Source: Epiperipatus broadwayi (lineage: Eukaryota; Onychophora; Udeonychophora; Euonychophora; Peripatidae). From it: a stretch of 64,000 bases of DNA. The stretch is taken from the NCBI GenBank assembly GCA_028023455.1, contig JAQFVV010000111.1, forward strand, positions 1,805,909 to 1,869,908. Direction: 5' to 3'. The translations under genes were made by a program, and so were the position numbers. The notes beneath the pieces were generated by a model, which was not told where the DNA came from, did no database searches, and was given only the letters and a program-made list of their open reading frames with translations. The number at the start of each line of letters is the position of its first letter. The first letter of the stretch is position 1. Positions 24,575 through 37,806 of the stretch are shown piece by piece.

Positions 24575-26400
24575 TAAACAATGGTGTCTGTAATTATGTT
24601 GTTCCTTATGTTGTTACCATTGTTCGAGCAACCACTCCCTTTTTGGCTGCCTATTCCTTTAAAAATTTGAAATTACAACAAAGTCCATCTTAGTTGTTTT
24701 TTTTTTTTTCTATTAATACAAAAACGTTGCAGCGGAATTGACAATGATAACAGAGAAAAAAATTATATTAAAAATGTCTTATTTTTTTTGTCCTCTCTCT
24801 CTTCCTTGTGTCTTATTTAACAGGTTTTTTTTTAATACTTAAGAATATGTATTTATATGATGTGTGTGTGTATGTATATATATATATATGCATATTTAAG
24901 TTATGTATATGGGTATGTATGCATGATCATATATACACACATCTACATTGACTGGATTGAGTTATTTGTAAAAGTTTGTTATATAATAACACTAAAGAAG
25001 TAATTTTGAATTGAGTCTCTTTTTTTTAATGTGAGCTATTTTAATTATTTAAACAGTAATTGTTAATTCAATTTTTTTTTTTTAATGATTTAAATCCATC
25101 TATATATATAAATACACACACGTTTTTATTCGCATATGTTTCCAACAAATTAACATAACCCGTCCTTCTTCATTTGTTATCATGTTTGTCTAAAAGCATT
25201 TTATTTTCAATTTTGATTGTATATTTTTATTCTCTCCCTCTTTTTTTTTTTAATCCTTTTTTTTTTTTCATAATTAAAAAAATATCCCAGTTGTTCTCAC
25301 TTCATTTTTTATTGTGCATTTAATATTTTATTTTTTTTAATTTTGCTTTTCAGCTGCAAAGATTTGCAAAAAATAACTTTCAATGTTTTATAAACTCTAC
25401 TTTGCAAATTCCACCGTTTCAAGATCATTTGAATCCTCAAGGTGTATATTATATTTACCAAAATATTTTTATCAAATGTTTTCTCTCCTTGATTTTCTTT
25501 TTTTTTTTTAATATATTAATTTTTAAAAAAAAAAAAAGTAAATATTTGAACATAGTTTATAAATGTTAACTTGTTCTTCCTGTCCCCAAACATGCCAAAC
25601 CACTTCAAGTTTTATACTTTTAGTTCAGTCTTTATTATTATTATTATTTAACATATAGTAGTATATAAATAAATATATATACTATATATGTAGATTATAT
25701 ACACATACATTTGCACTTTCACTTTGAGTTATGTGTATGATTATTTTATATATATATACACACACATCATAATGAAATCCATAAATATACATGCTTTTTC
25801 TATCTGAATGAAACATTTATTTTAATGTTGTTTGTTTATTTATTTTATGTGTTTGCGATATATTTTTTTCCTCTTTATCCTACTTAAATGTAAATGTTTG
25901 ACTCAACGGGTTTTAAGACCAAAAGGTTTACATAAATTGAATTTTATATGCGTGTATATATATATTTATTTATATACAATATCTACAGTATATACTTATT
26001 TTATTTTCAGTTTTTTTTTTTAGTAATTTTATATATATTTATTTAAATCAGTAAAACTTTCCCATTATCTTAATAAAATGCTGCACTTCATTTTAGAAAG
26101 TGGGAGGGGAAAAAGAAAATAATAAACCATGTATTAGCTTAATTTTTATTTATGATCTTCCCATTTCTCCTCTTTCCCAATTAGTATTCAAATGTTACCA
26201 TGGTTACATATTAGGTATAAATGGTAGAGTGGTTCAGGTAATAAGGAATTTGTAATATTTTCTTTTTTTACAAAAAATAAAATATAAAAAAAAAAATTTA
26301 CAAAATTAAACAAAAATGGAAAAATATATATATATTTTTTGCTTTTAATTAGTGTAGATTTATCTATGTCCAATAAAAATTGTAAAAGGATTGTTTTGTT
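24575..26400 (+). other. UBE2R2: Probable UBE2R2 3' UTR
   Basis: The sequence after the stop is pyrimidine- and T-rich with TA/TG microsatellites and no open frame that looks coding. AATAAA hexamers lie at 26072-26077, 26121-26126 and 26372-26377. The last is followed about 15 bases later by a GT-rich stretch (ttgttttgttttttc), the best-formed cleavage context I see. The true 3' end needs RNA evidence and could be further downstream. Confidence 0.5.
26372..26377 (+). terminator. Candidate poly(A) signal of UBE2R2
   Basis: AATAAA is followed by a GT/T-rich downstream element at about 26391-26406. It is preferred over the hexamers at 26072 and 26121 because of that element, but alternative sites are possible. 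Confidence 0.4.
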
Positions 26401-28240
26401 TTTTCATCTTGCTTTTGAACAAAAAAAATTTTTTTTAAACTTTATGTAAAATATCTCATCTATAAACACAAGTTGTTAATTATCATAATTACTTATTTGA
26501 TATCTTTTATAACCTTTTGTTTGCAGTATTTTGGAGAAATAGATTACAGAATAAATTCACAAAAATTATGGCATTTTTCTATTTGAAATTTTATACACAT
26601 TATGGGTTAAAAATATTAATTATATTTAGAGATTGAAGTAATGAAAAGTAATAATAAAAAAAAGATGTTTTTGGTTCACTTGAAAATTATGTGTATTGTG
26701 AGGAAATTACTCATGCAAATGTTGGTTTACTATTTGAAATTAATGGGTATTTTGGAATGATAGCATTCAAATTTGATTTTACTTGTAAATGTATTAATGC
26801 ATTATAATAATTTTATATATATTTCCATTACTTCTAAGAATATTTAAATGTTTTTACTATCAGTAATATATTTTCAATTATAATTTCAAGTGGAATATAG
26901 TAAAAATGTTACTAAAAGTTCAGTTTTAAAATATATCTGTCAAAATTTGATATCCATGAACAATAATTTTTAAAACTATTTTTAAATCATATTTTCTATT
27001 CATTTAATAGTATTGACTATATTTACTTTTTTTATTATTATAATTCAAATCAGTTCTATAAAAATTCATTATGGTGGCTTTCATAATCGATTAATTGTTT
27101 GTTGTAAATAATTTTGTAAATGTTTTGTAAAGATTTCTTTTTTTATCATTCAGAGATACAAAATAAATAAAAGTTAGTTAATCAAATTATAGAAAGTGAT
27201 ATAACAGTAAAGAAAAAAAGTTAATTGCTATAGGTAGATTACTATATTACATAATGAATTACAAGTTCCTTACCTGAAATCAGATTGAGACCAGAAGTCA
27301 ATTATATTGAAAAATTTTATAGCCAATATGATTAAACAATTTATATATTTTATTAGATATGTTTCTTTGATAATCTTACTATAAACAAAAAAATATAGCA
27401 ATTGTCAAATCAAGTTTTTTTTTCCCCCATTGAGTGAAAAAAGAAATTTATGGAAAATGGATTATATACACATATTTGTGGAAGTACTTCAGATGCATGC
27501 TGAAAATTGAAGCATTTTATATCAGATTTTCATTACCACATCCTTAGAATTAATATCTGTAAACAAAAAAGAATAATGATATGCTAATTACAGTACTAGT
27601 ATATCAAGTGGTTTCATTATTTTATCCAATCTATGGATAACTAGTCAATTTCAAAGCAGTTTGGTCACAGATATTTTTATTATTAAAAGTGCAAGTAATC
27701 AAATAAGAATGCAAGTGAAAAATGAAATGAAATTCATATCTCATTTGTTTTCAAAATAAAATTTGTGAGACCCTGCATTCTTGTTATTTCTTAAGTTTTA
27801 TAGAAGAAAAATGATAGAATTTATCATTTATGTAAGTCATAACTAAATGCATTAGTGATTTTTAAACTCTGTCAAAAATTGAATTAATTACTAAAGAGAA
27901 ATTGTATTTATGATAAAAATTAAAATGAACTGGATCCACACATGTTGATAAGAAATCTTTCTTAAATTGTATTAAGCTCTTGTACATGATAAACCATAGA
28001 CTCAGCGTCGATAGTTCTTTGACATTCTCCTCTCTCCGTGCCTTCATTATATTACAATTATATTTTTTGTTACTACAATCATCTCATTGACACTTATTTA
28101 ATTAATCTATATTAATCTATCTCTTTTACTGAACAATAGTAGCTGGTTCATTGGATTGTTGACTTGTAAACATTTAAACTGAAAGGGCGGAGGTAAGCAT
28201 TCTTATTATAAAAAAGCAAACAGTTTATACTTTGTGGCTA
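26401..28240 (+). other. AT-rich non-coding DNA downstream of UBE2R2
   Basis: No gene or element recognised. Part could still be 3' UTR if a distal poly(A) site is used, for example near the AATAAATAAAAG at about 27160-27172. Confidence 0.4.
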
Positions 28241-29011
28241 ATTATGAATCAAAATATATAAAATGCGCTAACACGCACAAGCACACAAAGCTAAAAACAA
28301 ATAAAGAAAATATTTATTTTTTATTTTTTTTATTTTAATATCTATTCCATTAAATGGCTAAGCGCTTTCAAGGGTCAAAGCCCTCATAATCATAGCTGTA
28401 TTACAAACTATAATAAATTCACTTGGAGTGATGCAAATGAAATGATTACGCATTCCATTTCTTGGATATTTTGTAGCAAGAGTCTTTTCTATTGATGCCT
28501 GAAAAATTTTGTAGATCATCGTATTATGGTGAGACTAGGGCCTCTCTGTCCACTAGGCTATCTCAACACACTTATTCTTATAATAAAGCTTTGGTGGACG
28601 CTGCTCATAGTTCAGTTTTTGTGCAGCACTGTGCTTCAGCTGGGCACGATTGCCAACCGGGAAGTCCAGTGGTGGTGTGCAGAGAGCAGCACAATCTTAA
28701 AAGAAAGATAAAAGAAGCTTTCTTTATATCTAGAGATGGCGATGCCATCAATAGTAAAGACTTTTGTTACAAAATATCCAAGAAATGGAATGCGTAATCA
28801 TTTCATTCGCATAAATTTGCATCATTCCGGGTCAATTTATTATAGTTTGTAATACGGCTATGATTATGAGGGCTTTGACCCTTGAAAGCGCTTAGCCATT
28901 TAATGGAATAGATATTAAGATAAAAAAAATAATAATATATATTTTCTTTATTTGTTTTTAGCTTTGTGTGCTTGTGCGTGTTAGCGCATTTTATATATTT
29001 TGATTCTTATT
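28241..29011 (+). mobile_element. Foldback of a Penelope-like 3' end enclosing a GIY-YIG remnant
   Basis: 28241-28498 and 28745-29011 are inverted copies of each other, with arms of about 260 bp that are largely identical. They share the block ATGCGCTAACACGCACAAGC and GCTAAGCGCTTTCAAGGGTC. The right arm begins inside the end of the GIY-YIG frame, so the left arm is an inverted duplicate of the element's 3' end. Terminal inverted partial copies are a known habit of Penelope-like elements. Confidence 0.75.
28492..28797 (+). pseudogene. GIY-YIG endonuclease C-terminal fragment (Penelope type)
   Basis: About 90 residues match the part after the GIY motif of Penelope-type endonucleases: SYYGETRASLSTRLSQH (catalytic-helix Arg retained), then VFVQHCASAGHD, KRKIKEAFFIS (conserved Glu) and DFCYKISKKWNA before the stop. 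The GIY and YIG strands are missing because the frame is cut at the junction with the inverted arm. The apparent start at 28492 lies in the left arm and is not original. It is not expected to be active. Confidence 0.7.
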
Positions 29012-31120
29012 ATGTGAAAAAGATTTCTAAATTTTTCCTGGCTCAAATTCAAAACTTCAGATCATGAAAATGGCAAGTAAATGCTTTAAACCTATATTAT
29101 GAGAATCTTCAATTCTTAAATCTATTTCTTATTCTGCATTTTGTCTTATGAAGTATTTATATATGAATGTTACTTTAAAAAGTCAGTGGCATTAAAAATC
29201 ATTTTCGTGGATAGAATCTTGGTTTTTATTTTGATCAAATCATAATTTTAAAATAAATGTCAGATATGCATGCACATACTGTTACCATTATTTGTCATAA
29301 ACAAAAATGAGTAATTTATTAGTGAATTTACCATCTATAACTGTATTTAATGAAATGAGTGGAATGTTTTTATATCACATGACCAATAAGACACCATTTG
29401 GATAAAGTAATGAGAATAGAAGAATTTTCTAATGTTTTCATATCTTCAATCATTAAGACAAAAATTTGCAATTGTTATAAAATATGCATTTCTGATTAAC
29501 TACTCTGGAAATATTTAATTTTAATATTATTTCAACTTTAAACATTTATATATTCTTGTCCCAAATCTGGTTGTAATTGACTATAAATAATGAGCAATAC
29601 ATATAAAGTTCTGACTATAATAGATTATAAATAATGAGCCATGCATATAAAGTCCTGACCTGTAAATAAGTAAGTTCATCGAAGTATCCTAAACTAAGAA
29701 CAATTATTTAAATAATCTTTAAATTGAAATAATCTCATTCTAAACTTTTACTCTGTTAACATTTCTGACATATTTTTAATCTTGGATTAACCCACTGTCT
29801 TAATTGAATGCTTATTTTTGACACATATATATTTTTTAATTTTGAATAATTACATGTCAATTTAATTCTAATCCCAAATCAGTTTTTAATTCTTAATTTC
29901 ACTATTTATTTGTGTTAATGAGTTACTATGATTATAAGTTTAACATTTATATTAAAAAATTTAAGTAATATTTATACACATATTTTCTTTTTAAATAAAT
30001 AATAACCTATTTTAATTTTTCAAATAATTAAATAAAAAGTATATTAAATCTTAATAATTACATATCTAATTTTTATTCTTGATAAATACTCAAAATTTCT
30101 AAATATTGAATCAAATATCTTACATTTTTAAAAATTATTTAACAATAAATGAAACTGGAACAATAACACTAAAATAAGACTTAACTGAGCTAGCTTTTGA
30201 CAGATTGCTGCCAGAATCATAGTGCTAAATTGAACTGTTATTATATATATATATATAGTGGTGTAGACCAATATGTAAATACGTCCCAGTATATAAATTA
30301 GGTATTCCATTTTTTTGATAATGAGACACAGGAATCTTTTAGTGATAGAGTGAGGATCCCTTGCATTAGCCCAAGCATTTTTATATTTTCATTTCCTATC
30401 ATTCCTCTCTGCTCACCTGAATTGAATATTAATATAAAAGAGTAGTGAGCTAATCAAAGATCTAGACAGTTCTAGGATTAAGATTAGCAAGCTGAAGTTT
30501 TAAGATATTAAATTCCATAAGAAAAAAAGATGGAAAAACATGATCTTAAGTCTAGCTTAGAATACAATATATGAGATGCTGAAACTTTCATTATTAATTG
30601 CTGAGCCAGAAATTAAGAATTTAATGCTAGTATCTAATATAGTTTATAATTGAAGAGTTCTTCAAAGAAAATTTATGAATAATCTTTAATACTTAATTGC
30701 AATCAAAACATTTTGGTTAAATTATGAAAAATAATGATTTGCCTTTTTGTGTTAGACTGTTATAAGTCATAAAAATAAGATATCACAAAGTGTTATATAT
30801 ATCAAATAAAATCTAAAAAGATGAAACATACTATTAATAAAATGCTTATATACTTTAAGAAATATTTAAAATGTAACTAGACAAGTAATTAGAGATTTTA
30901 AGATGGGAAAAAAAAATTCTGAGACAAGAAAGTTGGAGGCATCTCACAGAAGTTTGAGATTACGTAAAATATTTATTTTTTTTAAGGATGAAAAGAAGTA
31001 AGAAACAGCATAAATTGTTAAAGAAGATAGGCACAATATTAATGTAAATTTTATAGTGAAATAATGTCAATACATAGGAAGCATGTTTGCCTATGAAAGT
31101 AACAGCATGATTGCTTAGAG
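29012..31120. other. AT-rich non-coding DNA
   Basis: No gene recognised. There is a diverged tandem duplication at 29579-29660 (units about 35 bp, period about 45 bp) and a TA microsatellite near 30241-30256. Confidence 0.4.
29579..29660. repeat. Two-copy tandem repeat, period about 45 bp
   Basis: Both units carry TATAAATAATGAGC, CATATAAAGT and CTGAC with three or four differences. Confidence 0.8.
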
Positions 31121-31597
31121 CAAAGATGTCTCAACCTTTGACCTGAATGCCACATATGGATGTGGATGGCTATGAATGCAGCCAGACAAAAATCATAAAC
31201 TCATTTAAACTTTGAGATTTTATTGTGGTGATACATAACAATGTGATTAAAATAAATATGCATTTTAATATAACATCAAATATTCAACTAGTTTTGTTTT
31301 TCAATTTTAAAAAAATGTATGTTTTATTATTTATATATAGAGAGAGATTCATATTACTAATCACAAAATTGGTACTGGCTTAATGATTTAATTTAAGAGA
31401 CTCCAAATGGGTCACTGTATTATTAAAACTTTTATTTAAGAATCTTTTTGCTTGTCTGTGATGATGAATATCACAAAAATTATGCACAGAACTTTTTTTG
31501 TCTTATCAGCTTTTGATAAGGTTTGTATATTTAATGTGTGATCCAAGACAACTTTTTCCATTGTGGTTTAGAGAAACCAAAAGATTTGGCACCCCTG
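31121..31597. mobile_element. Non-autonomous hAT-like element, 477 bp
   Basis: The right end, read inward, is CAGGGGTGCCAAATCTTTTGG, the well-known hAT-type terminus (CAGGGGTGxxxAACCTTTTGG). The left end CAAAGATGTCTCAACCTTTGA is a diverged match. The 8 bases outside, GCTTAGAG (31113-31120) and GTTTATAG (31598-31605), agree at 6 of 8 positions and fit the hAT 8-bp target duplication with T at position 3 and A at position 7. No transposase frame lies inside. Confidence 0.65.
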
Positions 31598-33180
31598 GTT
31601 TATAGGAAGAAAACCTGAAATGAAAACAACCTTATTAAAATGGTTAGCTGTAGAATGTTATATGTATGCTAGGTCAAGATTATATTGCACAATCTGTAGT
31701 ATTAGTAGAATAATTATTATTAGCAGTCACTTATAAACAAATCTAGAAAAAATATATGTAAGAGAATTTTGCATTGACTTTACAAACTAATCAGTTAAAC
31801 AATAAAAAGTTCTGCATACACTGATGCCAATTTCTGTTTGACATGTTGTGATGATCTTTTTGAGCATATTTTTAAAAGACATCAATACCTTGCTTAGTTG
31901 CAACTCCCCAATGATTTCTATTTATCGACCATTATCATATTTCTAAAAAAGCAATTGATATTCACCTTTAGGGGTTTTTTAAATTGCTCAATTTCAGAAA
32001 TTATATTTAGTGAAAATACTTTAGTAGTTGCTTCATATACTCATTTTGAAAAGAGCTCATATAAAAAAAGTCTTTCAATCTTACCATCATATTTTTCTTA
32101 GAAATTTTTCCATTGCATTTGTCATGATGGGATTTATATCTTATTTTCATATAATATATTAATTTATTGAATAAAGCAGCTACACTTAGTGTGTGTTCCA
32201 CTTCATTCCAACTTTATCACTCTATTTAATATATTAAAAACAAATTTTACTTTTGTCACCAACAGTTTTATTTAAAAGTAGAGTAAGTTATTTTAAGTAT
32301 TGAAGTATTCTATAGATCTTTCTTTGAATAGGATAATCACCATACTGTAAATTTATAAGCCAAAAAAGCTATTAGTTAGTGAAACACTTATGAGCTGTTC
32401 TAGATTTGAAACTAATACATATTCCAGTTTAATGTTTTTTATTTTATTTTATATGCTTCAGATTTTACGCTATCAATCTTACATCTCTAATATCATATTG
32501 AATAAACTTTAGATATATCCACTAATTTCATATATTGACACAAACTTTTTCAAATATCTTGACCAAATTAATATATAAATTGTGTTTGCATTTGGCTAGA
32601 AACAAAAAACACCTCTATAGTGCTTTTGCTAACTCAAAGCAATGTATTCAAATGATTGGAAAATAAATGCAATGGTACAAAAAGAGGGTATTGCAAATAT
32701 GAATGAGAAAATTATTGAATTAATCCTCAAATGTATCGCAAGGAAATTACTAATACTCAAATACAGGTATGACTTTTGTTTTCTATCATATTTACTCTAT
32801 AAGAAATATATTTTGTGAAAAAAGCATGAATAGAATGTAGAAATCAGACAAGGCCATTTGGTGCCTTGTAACGTGGGCTTGATTTATTAGCCATATCATG
32901 GGCATTATTCATTGGTGAAAATCAGGTATAATCAGTATGATTTAGTAATTGTGATTTTAAATGTCTAGATATGATATTACAAGTGTGATTAATATTGCTA
33001 TAGAAATTCATCAACATGGTGAACGCAATTTATTTACAGAATTGTCTGAAAGTGCATAAATTGGTTATAACACCATGTTTATAATTATTATTATTCTGTG
33101 GTGACTTAAGAAAATGTTAATTTATTCAGTATTGTGATTGATTTGAACTTATATAGTGATGTTGTGAATGATGGTGCAAA
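31598..33180. other. AT-rich non-coding DNA
   Basis: No gene or recognised element. The short frames at 31898-32101 and 32007-32201 overlap antisense to each other and have no recognisable domain. Confidence 0.4.
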
Positions 33181-33338
33181 GCAGAGATGAAGAAGATTAT
33201 TGTAAGTGAGCTAACTGAGCAGGGTTATAATTTTTTTTTAAAATATACTAGATGATGAGTTTCTTAGATGTTATAGGTTGGCAAGAGTTTTGTTTAAAGG
33301 ACAGGAATTTGATTAATTGAAAATCTTGAATAAATAAG

Positions 33339-34260
33339 TTGTGCATTATGGAGGAGGTTGAAGATAATATGAAAGAAGTTTTAGAGTATTTTATTAATTC
33401 AATAGAGTGTCCTTGTAGTATAGCTACTCCTGATTTACAGGAGATCAATAGTTCACAAATTTCTACTTCAGAATCTGTGAATATAGATCATCAGAGTGTG
33501 TTCTTTGGGGAGATTAGCAGTGGAGATGTCAAAATCAGTAAAGTCGATAGATGAGATGGATAGATTAGCAGCAGAAACGTCAGAATCAGTAAGGTATTGA
33601 TAGGAAATAAGATGGTAGAGTTACAAAACAAGGTAGATGGGTTAGAAAGTAAAGTGGTGGGGTCAGTAATGTCTCTAAGAGAAGAAATGACAGAATCTAA
33701 ACAAGAAATAAAATATTTTAAAGGTAAGGTGGAAGAATCCCTGGAATTATTGAAAAATAATCTTATAGAGTCAGCCAGAAAAATGGAAGCAAAGTTGGAA
33801 CAGTCTGTTGATGAATCGATAAGAATAATGAAGAAAATGAGAAGGAAAAATTCAGAGATTTATTGGAAAGGTGGGGAGTTAGAATGTAATATTGTAAAAT
33901 TAGATGAGGCTCTGTAGATAATTCATGAGGAAACAGAAATGGTTTCTGAAGTGCAAGATTAATATTCAGCATAATAGTGATGGGATGGAAATTAATGTAG
34001 GAAAATGGAATCAGAAATTGTTCATAATAGCACTGATGGGGAATATAATGAATTTAGCTTTGGGAGAAAGAATCCGAGAAGTGCAAAAACCGTTAAAACA
34101 AATTGAAAGATTTCAATGGGAGCAAAATTTAAGGAAGAACAAAAAAGGTACATACCAGAAGTTTGGATTCCTGGGGACCTTGAGTCAAAAATATGAGATT
34201 TGTGAAAGAATGGATGGCTTCAAAGCTGATCAGATTAGAGAAATAAGACAGAGATTATGA
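33339..34260 (+). pseudogene. Broken coiled-coil reading frame, possibly retroelement gag
   Basis: Three plus-strand frames follow each other: 33339-33554, 33597-33917 and 33925-34260. The gaps look like frameshifts or stops in one former frame of about 300 codons. The first is acidic and Ser-rich. The second is a heptad-like Glu/Lys-rich coiled coil (VELQNKVDGLESKVV; LREEMTESKQEIK; LLKNNLIESARKMEAKLEQ). The third is basic. A coiled-coil N terminus is common in gag proteins of Ty3- and BEL-type elements, but no zinc knuckle, protease or RT is found downstream, so the origin is unproven. A tandem duplication of about 46 bp around 33510-33597 disrupts the first junction. Confidence 0.35.
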
Positions 34261-36879
34261 TCACTAGTCCATTCGCTAGGTATCCTAAGCAGGAAATACT
34301 AACGTATTAGTTAAGGAAATAGGGTCTGGTCTTGCCGAGATGCCTGAATCAGGGCAATATGTATTAAGCCCTGTAGATGTGAACCTGTGGAGACTCCTTT
34401 AGAATACCTTCATAATTTAGAGGAATTGTTTATTTTGTAATATGGCGGAGATGGAGAAACTTGTATTGCTTGCAACCACTTGTATGCAGCTGTAAAAGAT
34501 TAGTGGTAATCTTTTCATAAGCCTATTGCTTATGGAGATTGTAAGCATGTCATGCTCTCATCATTTTGGGAAGTGATAAACAGAATATTTGTTTAAAAAG
34601 CTCAGCCTATATGAGTGTCCTCACCAGATTCATAACCAGATTGGTGATAATGCTTTTTATGCTCTCAACCTCTGAGGGATTAAAAGGAATATATAATGCC
34701 TGTAATTTGGTATCTTACTCTACAATGATATGATATAAAGAATTTTTCTTGTGTACTAAAATAAAAGGATGTAAACTTTTTTTGTATATCTCTAAAATTG
34801 TTAGGATTTGTTATCTCTGGGCCAGTGCCTGAAGTATTTGTTGATTATTTCATTATTGTGGTCAGATTGATGTTACAGTATCTTGAATTATAAAGGGAAA
34901 ACAAAAAAAAATTAAAATTTTATTCCCTTGGTTCCTGCGATTTCATTTTTGATCATTAATACATTAGTTGCAGAATTTGTTAATAAAATATGTTTAATGA
35001 GAGACTATGAAAAGTTGCATTGGCTATTAATATGATTGAAATCAATAGTTGAATTTTAATCAGCCTTGGATTGGTATAAGAAGACTTTATGCAAGATATA
35101 TTACTGCATTTGAATGGAAAAAGCCAAAGATGAATTGCCAGGGAAGAATTAAAATATTAAGACAAGATTGCAAGAAAACTTTGGATTTGTTCAGGAAAAT
35201 ATATATATATATTAGTGATGGAAAACACTGATATATTTCACAGTAGTGATAACTATTCAGTAGAATTAAAATATAATTCTTATATAGTAACAAATTTAGA
35301 GGGCAGTGAAGAAAATAGTGTAAATAAATATAAGTAACGTGAGATTATCATAAAAAATACAACTTTGAAAATGTATTGTCTTACATCGATATGATATTTT
35401 ATTTATAAACAATTGTCATAGTGGGGCACTTCCAAGATATGTTGTTATCAATTTTAACAGTTTTTGTTATACTGATTCAGTCATGCGTAAACTACAGAAA
35501 AGTGAAACCATTGACAATTGTTGAAAAGTAGTATCCATTATTGCAATTTGGTTCTTTATAATTTACAATTCCAATCTGCCAAGCTACACTTAATGTTTGA
35601 ATGATAAAAGTTTGAAAGCTTTTATTTCTTGATTTGAACTAGTATCAATTTATAAATATTTAATCATTTATAGATTAATAATTTACTTTTTTTAAAAACT
35701 TTTTTTTTTTTTTTTGCAAACTAGAAAAGTTTTAGTTAAGTATTTGAAATAGTTTTGGTTATATGTTTGAAGTAATAGGGCAACAACCTTAAACCAATTG
35801 TTTTTTTTTATATTAATGTTTTAGTTATATATTTTGAATACAAAAATCTAAATGTAGGGCACTTCAAATAGAGGACGATGTGATAAAGGTGGAATGATTA
35901 CCAGGGATAACAAGTTTTAGTGGCAGATTTTTTTTTTATGAACTGTTGTTTAATGTAAAATCTCAAACAATATTAAATAGCCCACTCTGAGGCCAAGAGG
36001 GATTCAACATTTCCTCAAAGAAGAATCAAAATAGAAATCAAATATCAGACTAGTCCGTGTTTAGCACTTCCTTTTATTTTGTAGTTGTGGATAGCTAGAT
36101 ATCCATTTTCTGACCAATAAATGATCATGGAGCTGCTACCTAAAAGATCAGCTTGATTACAAATCTTTTTATAATACGACACATATGCTACATCTATAAC
36201 GTAAAGTATTTCTAGCACATAAGAGAAAAACGAAAGTAATGCTAAAATAATGGTGCAAAAACTACTAAGAAAAGCATTAGTGATTTATCAATGCAGAATA
36301 ACTGAAAATCTCATGAAAAGAAGTTTTTGGCAATGCCCTTTTCCAAATGCACGTAATGATTGCATTGTTACAAACTAGCAGCAAATATGCAATATTACTT
36401 TTCATTGATGTTTTATCAGTTACTGGTGTTAACACTTTTCAACTGTTTGGCAGTTTTATATTTATACCCATATAAGAAAGGGTTGTGAACTGTTATTAAC
36501 ATTAAATATAAAATAAGGATGTTCAAGATATTAGCAAATGAAATCATATATAGTTTCCTATCAGTTGCATCTTTTTTCATTTAATGTAAAATTTGAACTT
36601 GTTCTAAAAAGAAATAGAATTGGATAAACTGGTTTTCTGTAAAATTCTATCCTGAAAATTAAGCAATATATGAATCCCATCTGTGTTGGTGTCAGATGAA
36701 ATCAAAGTGATATGTTCCTATGGGAAATCATCTTTATAAATTGTAAATATCATTCAACTCAACATTACTAAATATGAGAGAATCGTTTAATAAAAATAAT
36801 TAGCTATAACAATTATAAGTTACATCACAAGCATTAAATAAGACTAATCAAATTGTTCCCTTGTGACTGAATTTAAGAG
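34261..36879. other. AT-rich DNA after the coiled-coil remnant
   Basis: 34260-34900 is slightly richer in GC and may be further decayed sequence of the same element. The rest to 36879 has homopolymer runs and no recognised gene. Confidence 0.35.
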
Positions 36880-36893
36880 ATACATTATAAAAC

Positions 36894-37806
36894 TTTTCCT
36901 GAAGATTTGTGATGATGGTGTTCTAGTTGTATTTCTATATTGGACTATTTCATCTAATATGAGTATTGAATGTCTTTAGAAAATGTAACTTTATTTAAAT
37001 ATTCCAAATACATTCAACTGTTAATAAGCACATCAACCAGGTTAGTGTATGCACAATGTTTCGAAAGGTATTCTCCCCTTTTCTTCAGATGTTGCTGGCC
37101 TGGTGAATGACTATTAGCATGGGATTCAAACCTGGACCATCAGGTAATTGAGTATTGAATTTTTAAGGTAACACTTGAACCAATAGCCATCCTGCCAAAG
37201 GGAACAGTCTATAGAAATTTTATATACTTATCTATGGGGTTCGTCCTGATTTCTCCACTTTTTCCTAAGAGCAAAGTTGATTAGTGGTTTCCATACATTA
37301 TGTATAGTCACACTAGGTTGGCTTATGGGATTTTTTGCCATTGTCATGTGAGCATCTTTAAATTTTCTTTGTACCTTCTCTATGCAAGATTTTTGTATTT
37401 TCCCAATTGAACGTGTTCATTTACACAGATGATCTGCTACCTTAGACACTTCTGTTTTCTCTCTTCTAATTATTAGCTTGTGTTCCTGCAAGTACTTTTC
37501 AATGAGACAATTGGTCTCACCAATAATGTTTTTTCACATTCACATGGTATTTCATAGATGCAGATTTTTCTTTTCAGCATTTCAAGTTTAGGCTTTGTAG
37601 ATGTTAGAATTCCTTATAGTGTGATATGGCTCTGGAAAGCTGTTCTGATATTATACTGATTGCAGATTTTCCTTAATTTGTCTGCTATTTTTGGAATGTA
37701 TGGGTACACTACAGTACCAATAATTGTCTTTTCTCTTGATGGTTCTTTTTGTCATCTATTTAATAACAGCTGATGGATAATCATTTTTCATAAGAGTTTG
37801 TTCTAT
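36894..37806 (-). repeat. Left pseudo-LTR of Penelope-like element
   Basis: It starts TTTTCCTGAAGATTTG and matches 39481-40400 throughout. It covers the start of the reading frame, the tRNA-like module and the GIY-YIG domain on the complementary strand. Confidence 0.8.
37110..37196 (-). other. tRNA-like module 1 in Penelope-like element
   Basis: It begins 32 nt after the GIY-YIG stop codon. Minus strand: GGCAGGATGGCTATTGG resembles a tRNA 5' end with A box, and GGTTTGAATCC is a near-consensus B box about 55 nt on. Modules 2 (39690-39775) and 3 (41260-41340) sit at the same place in the other units. Confidence 0.55.
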
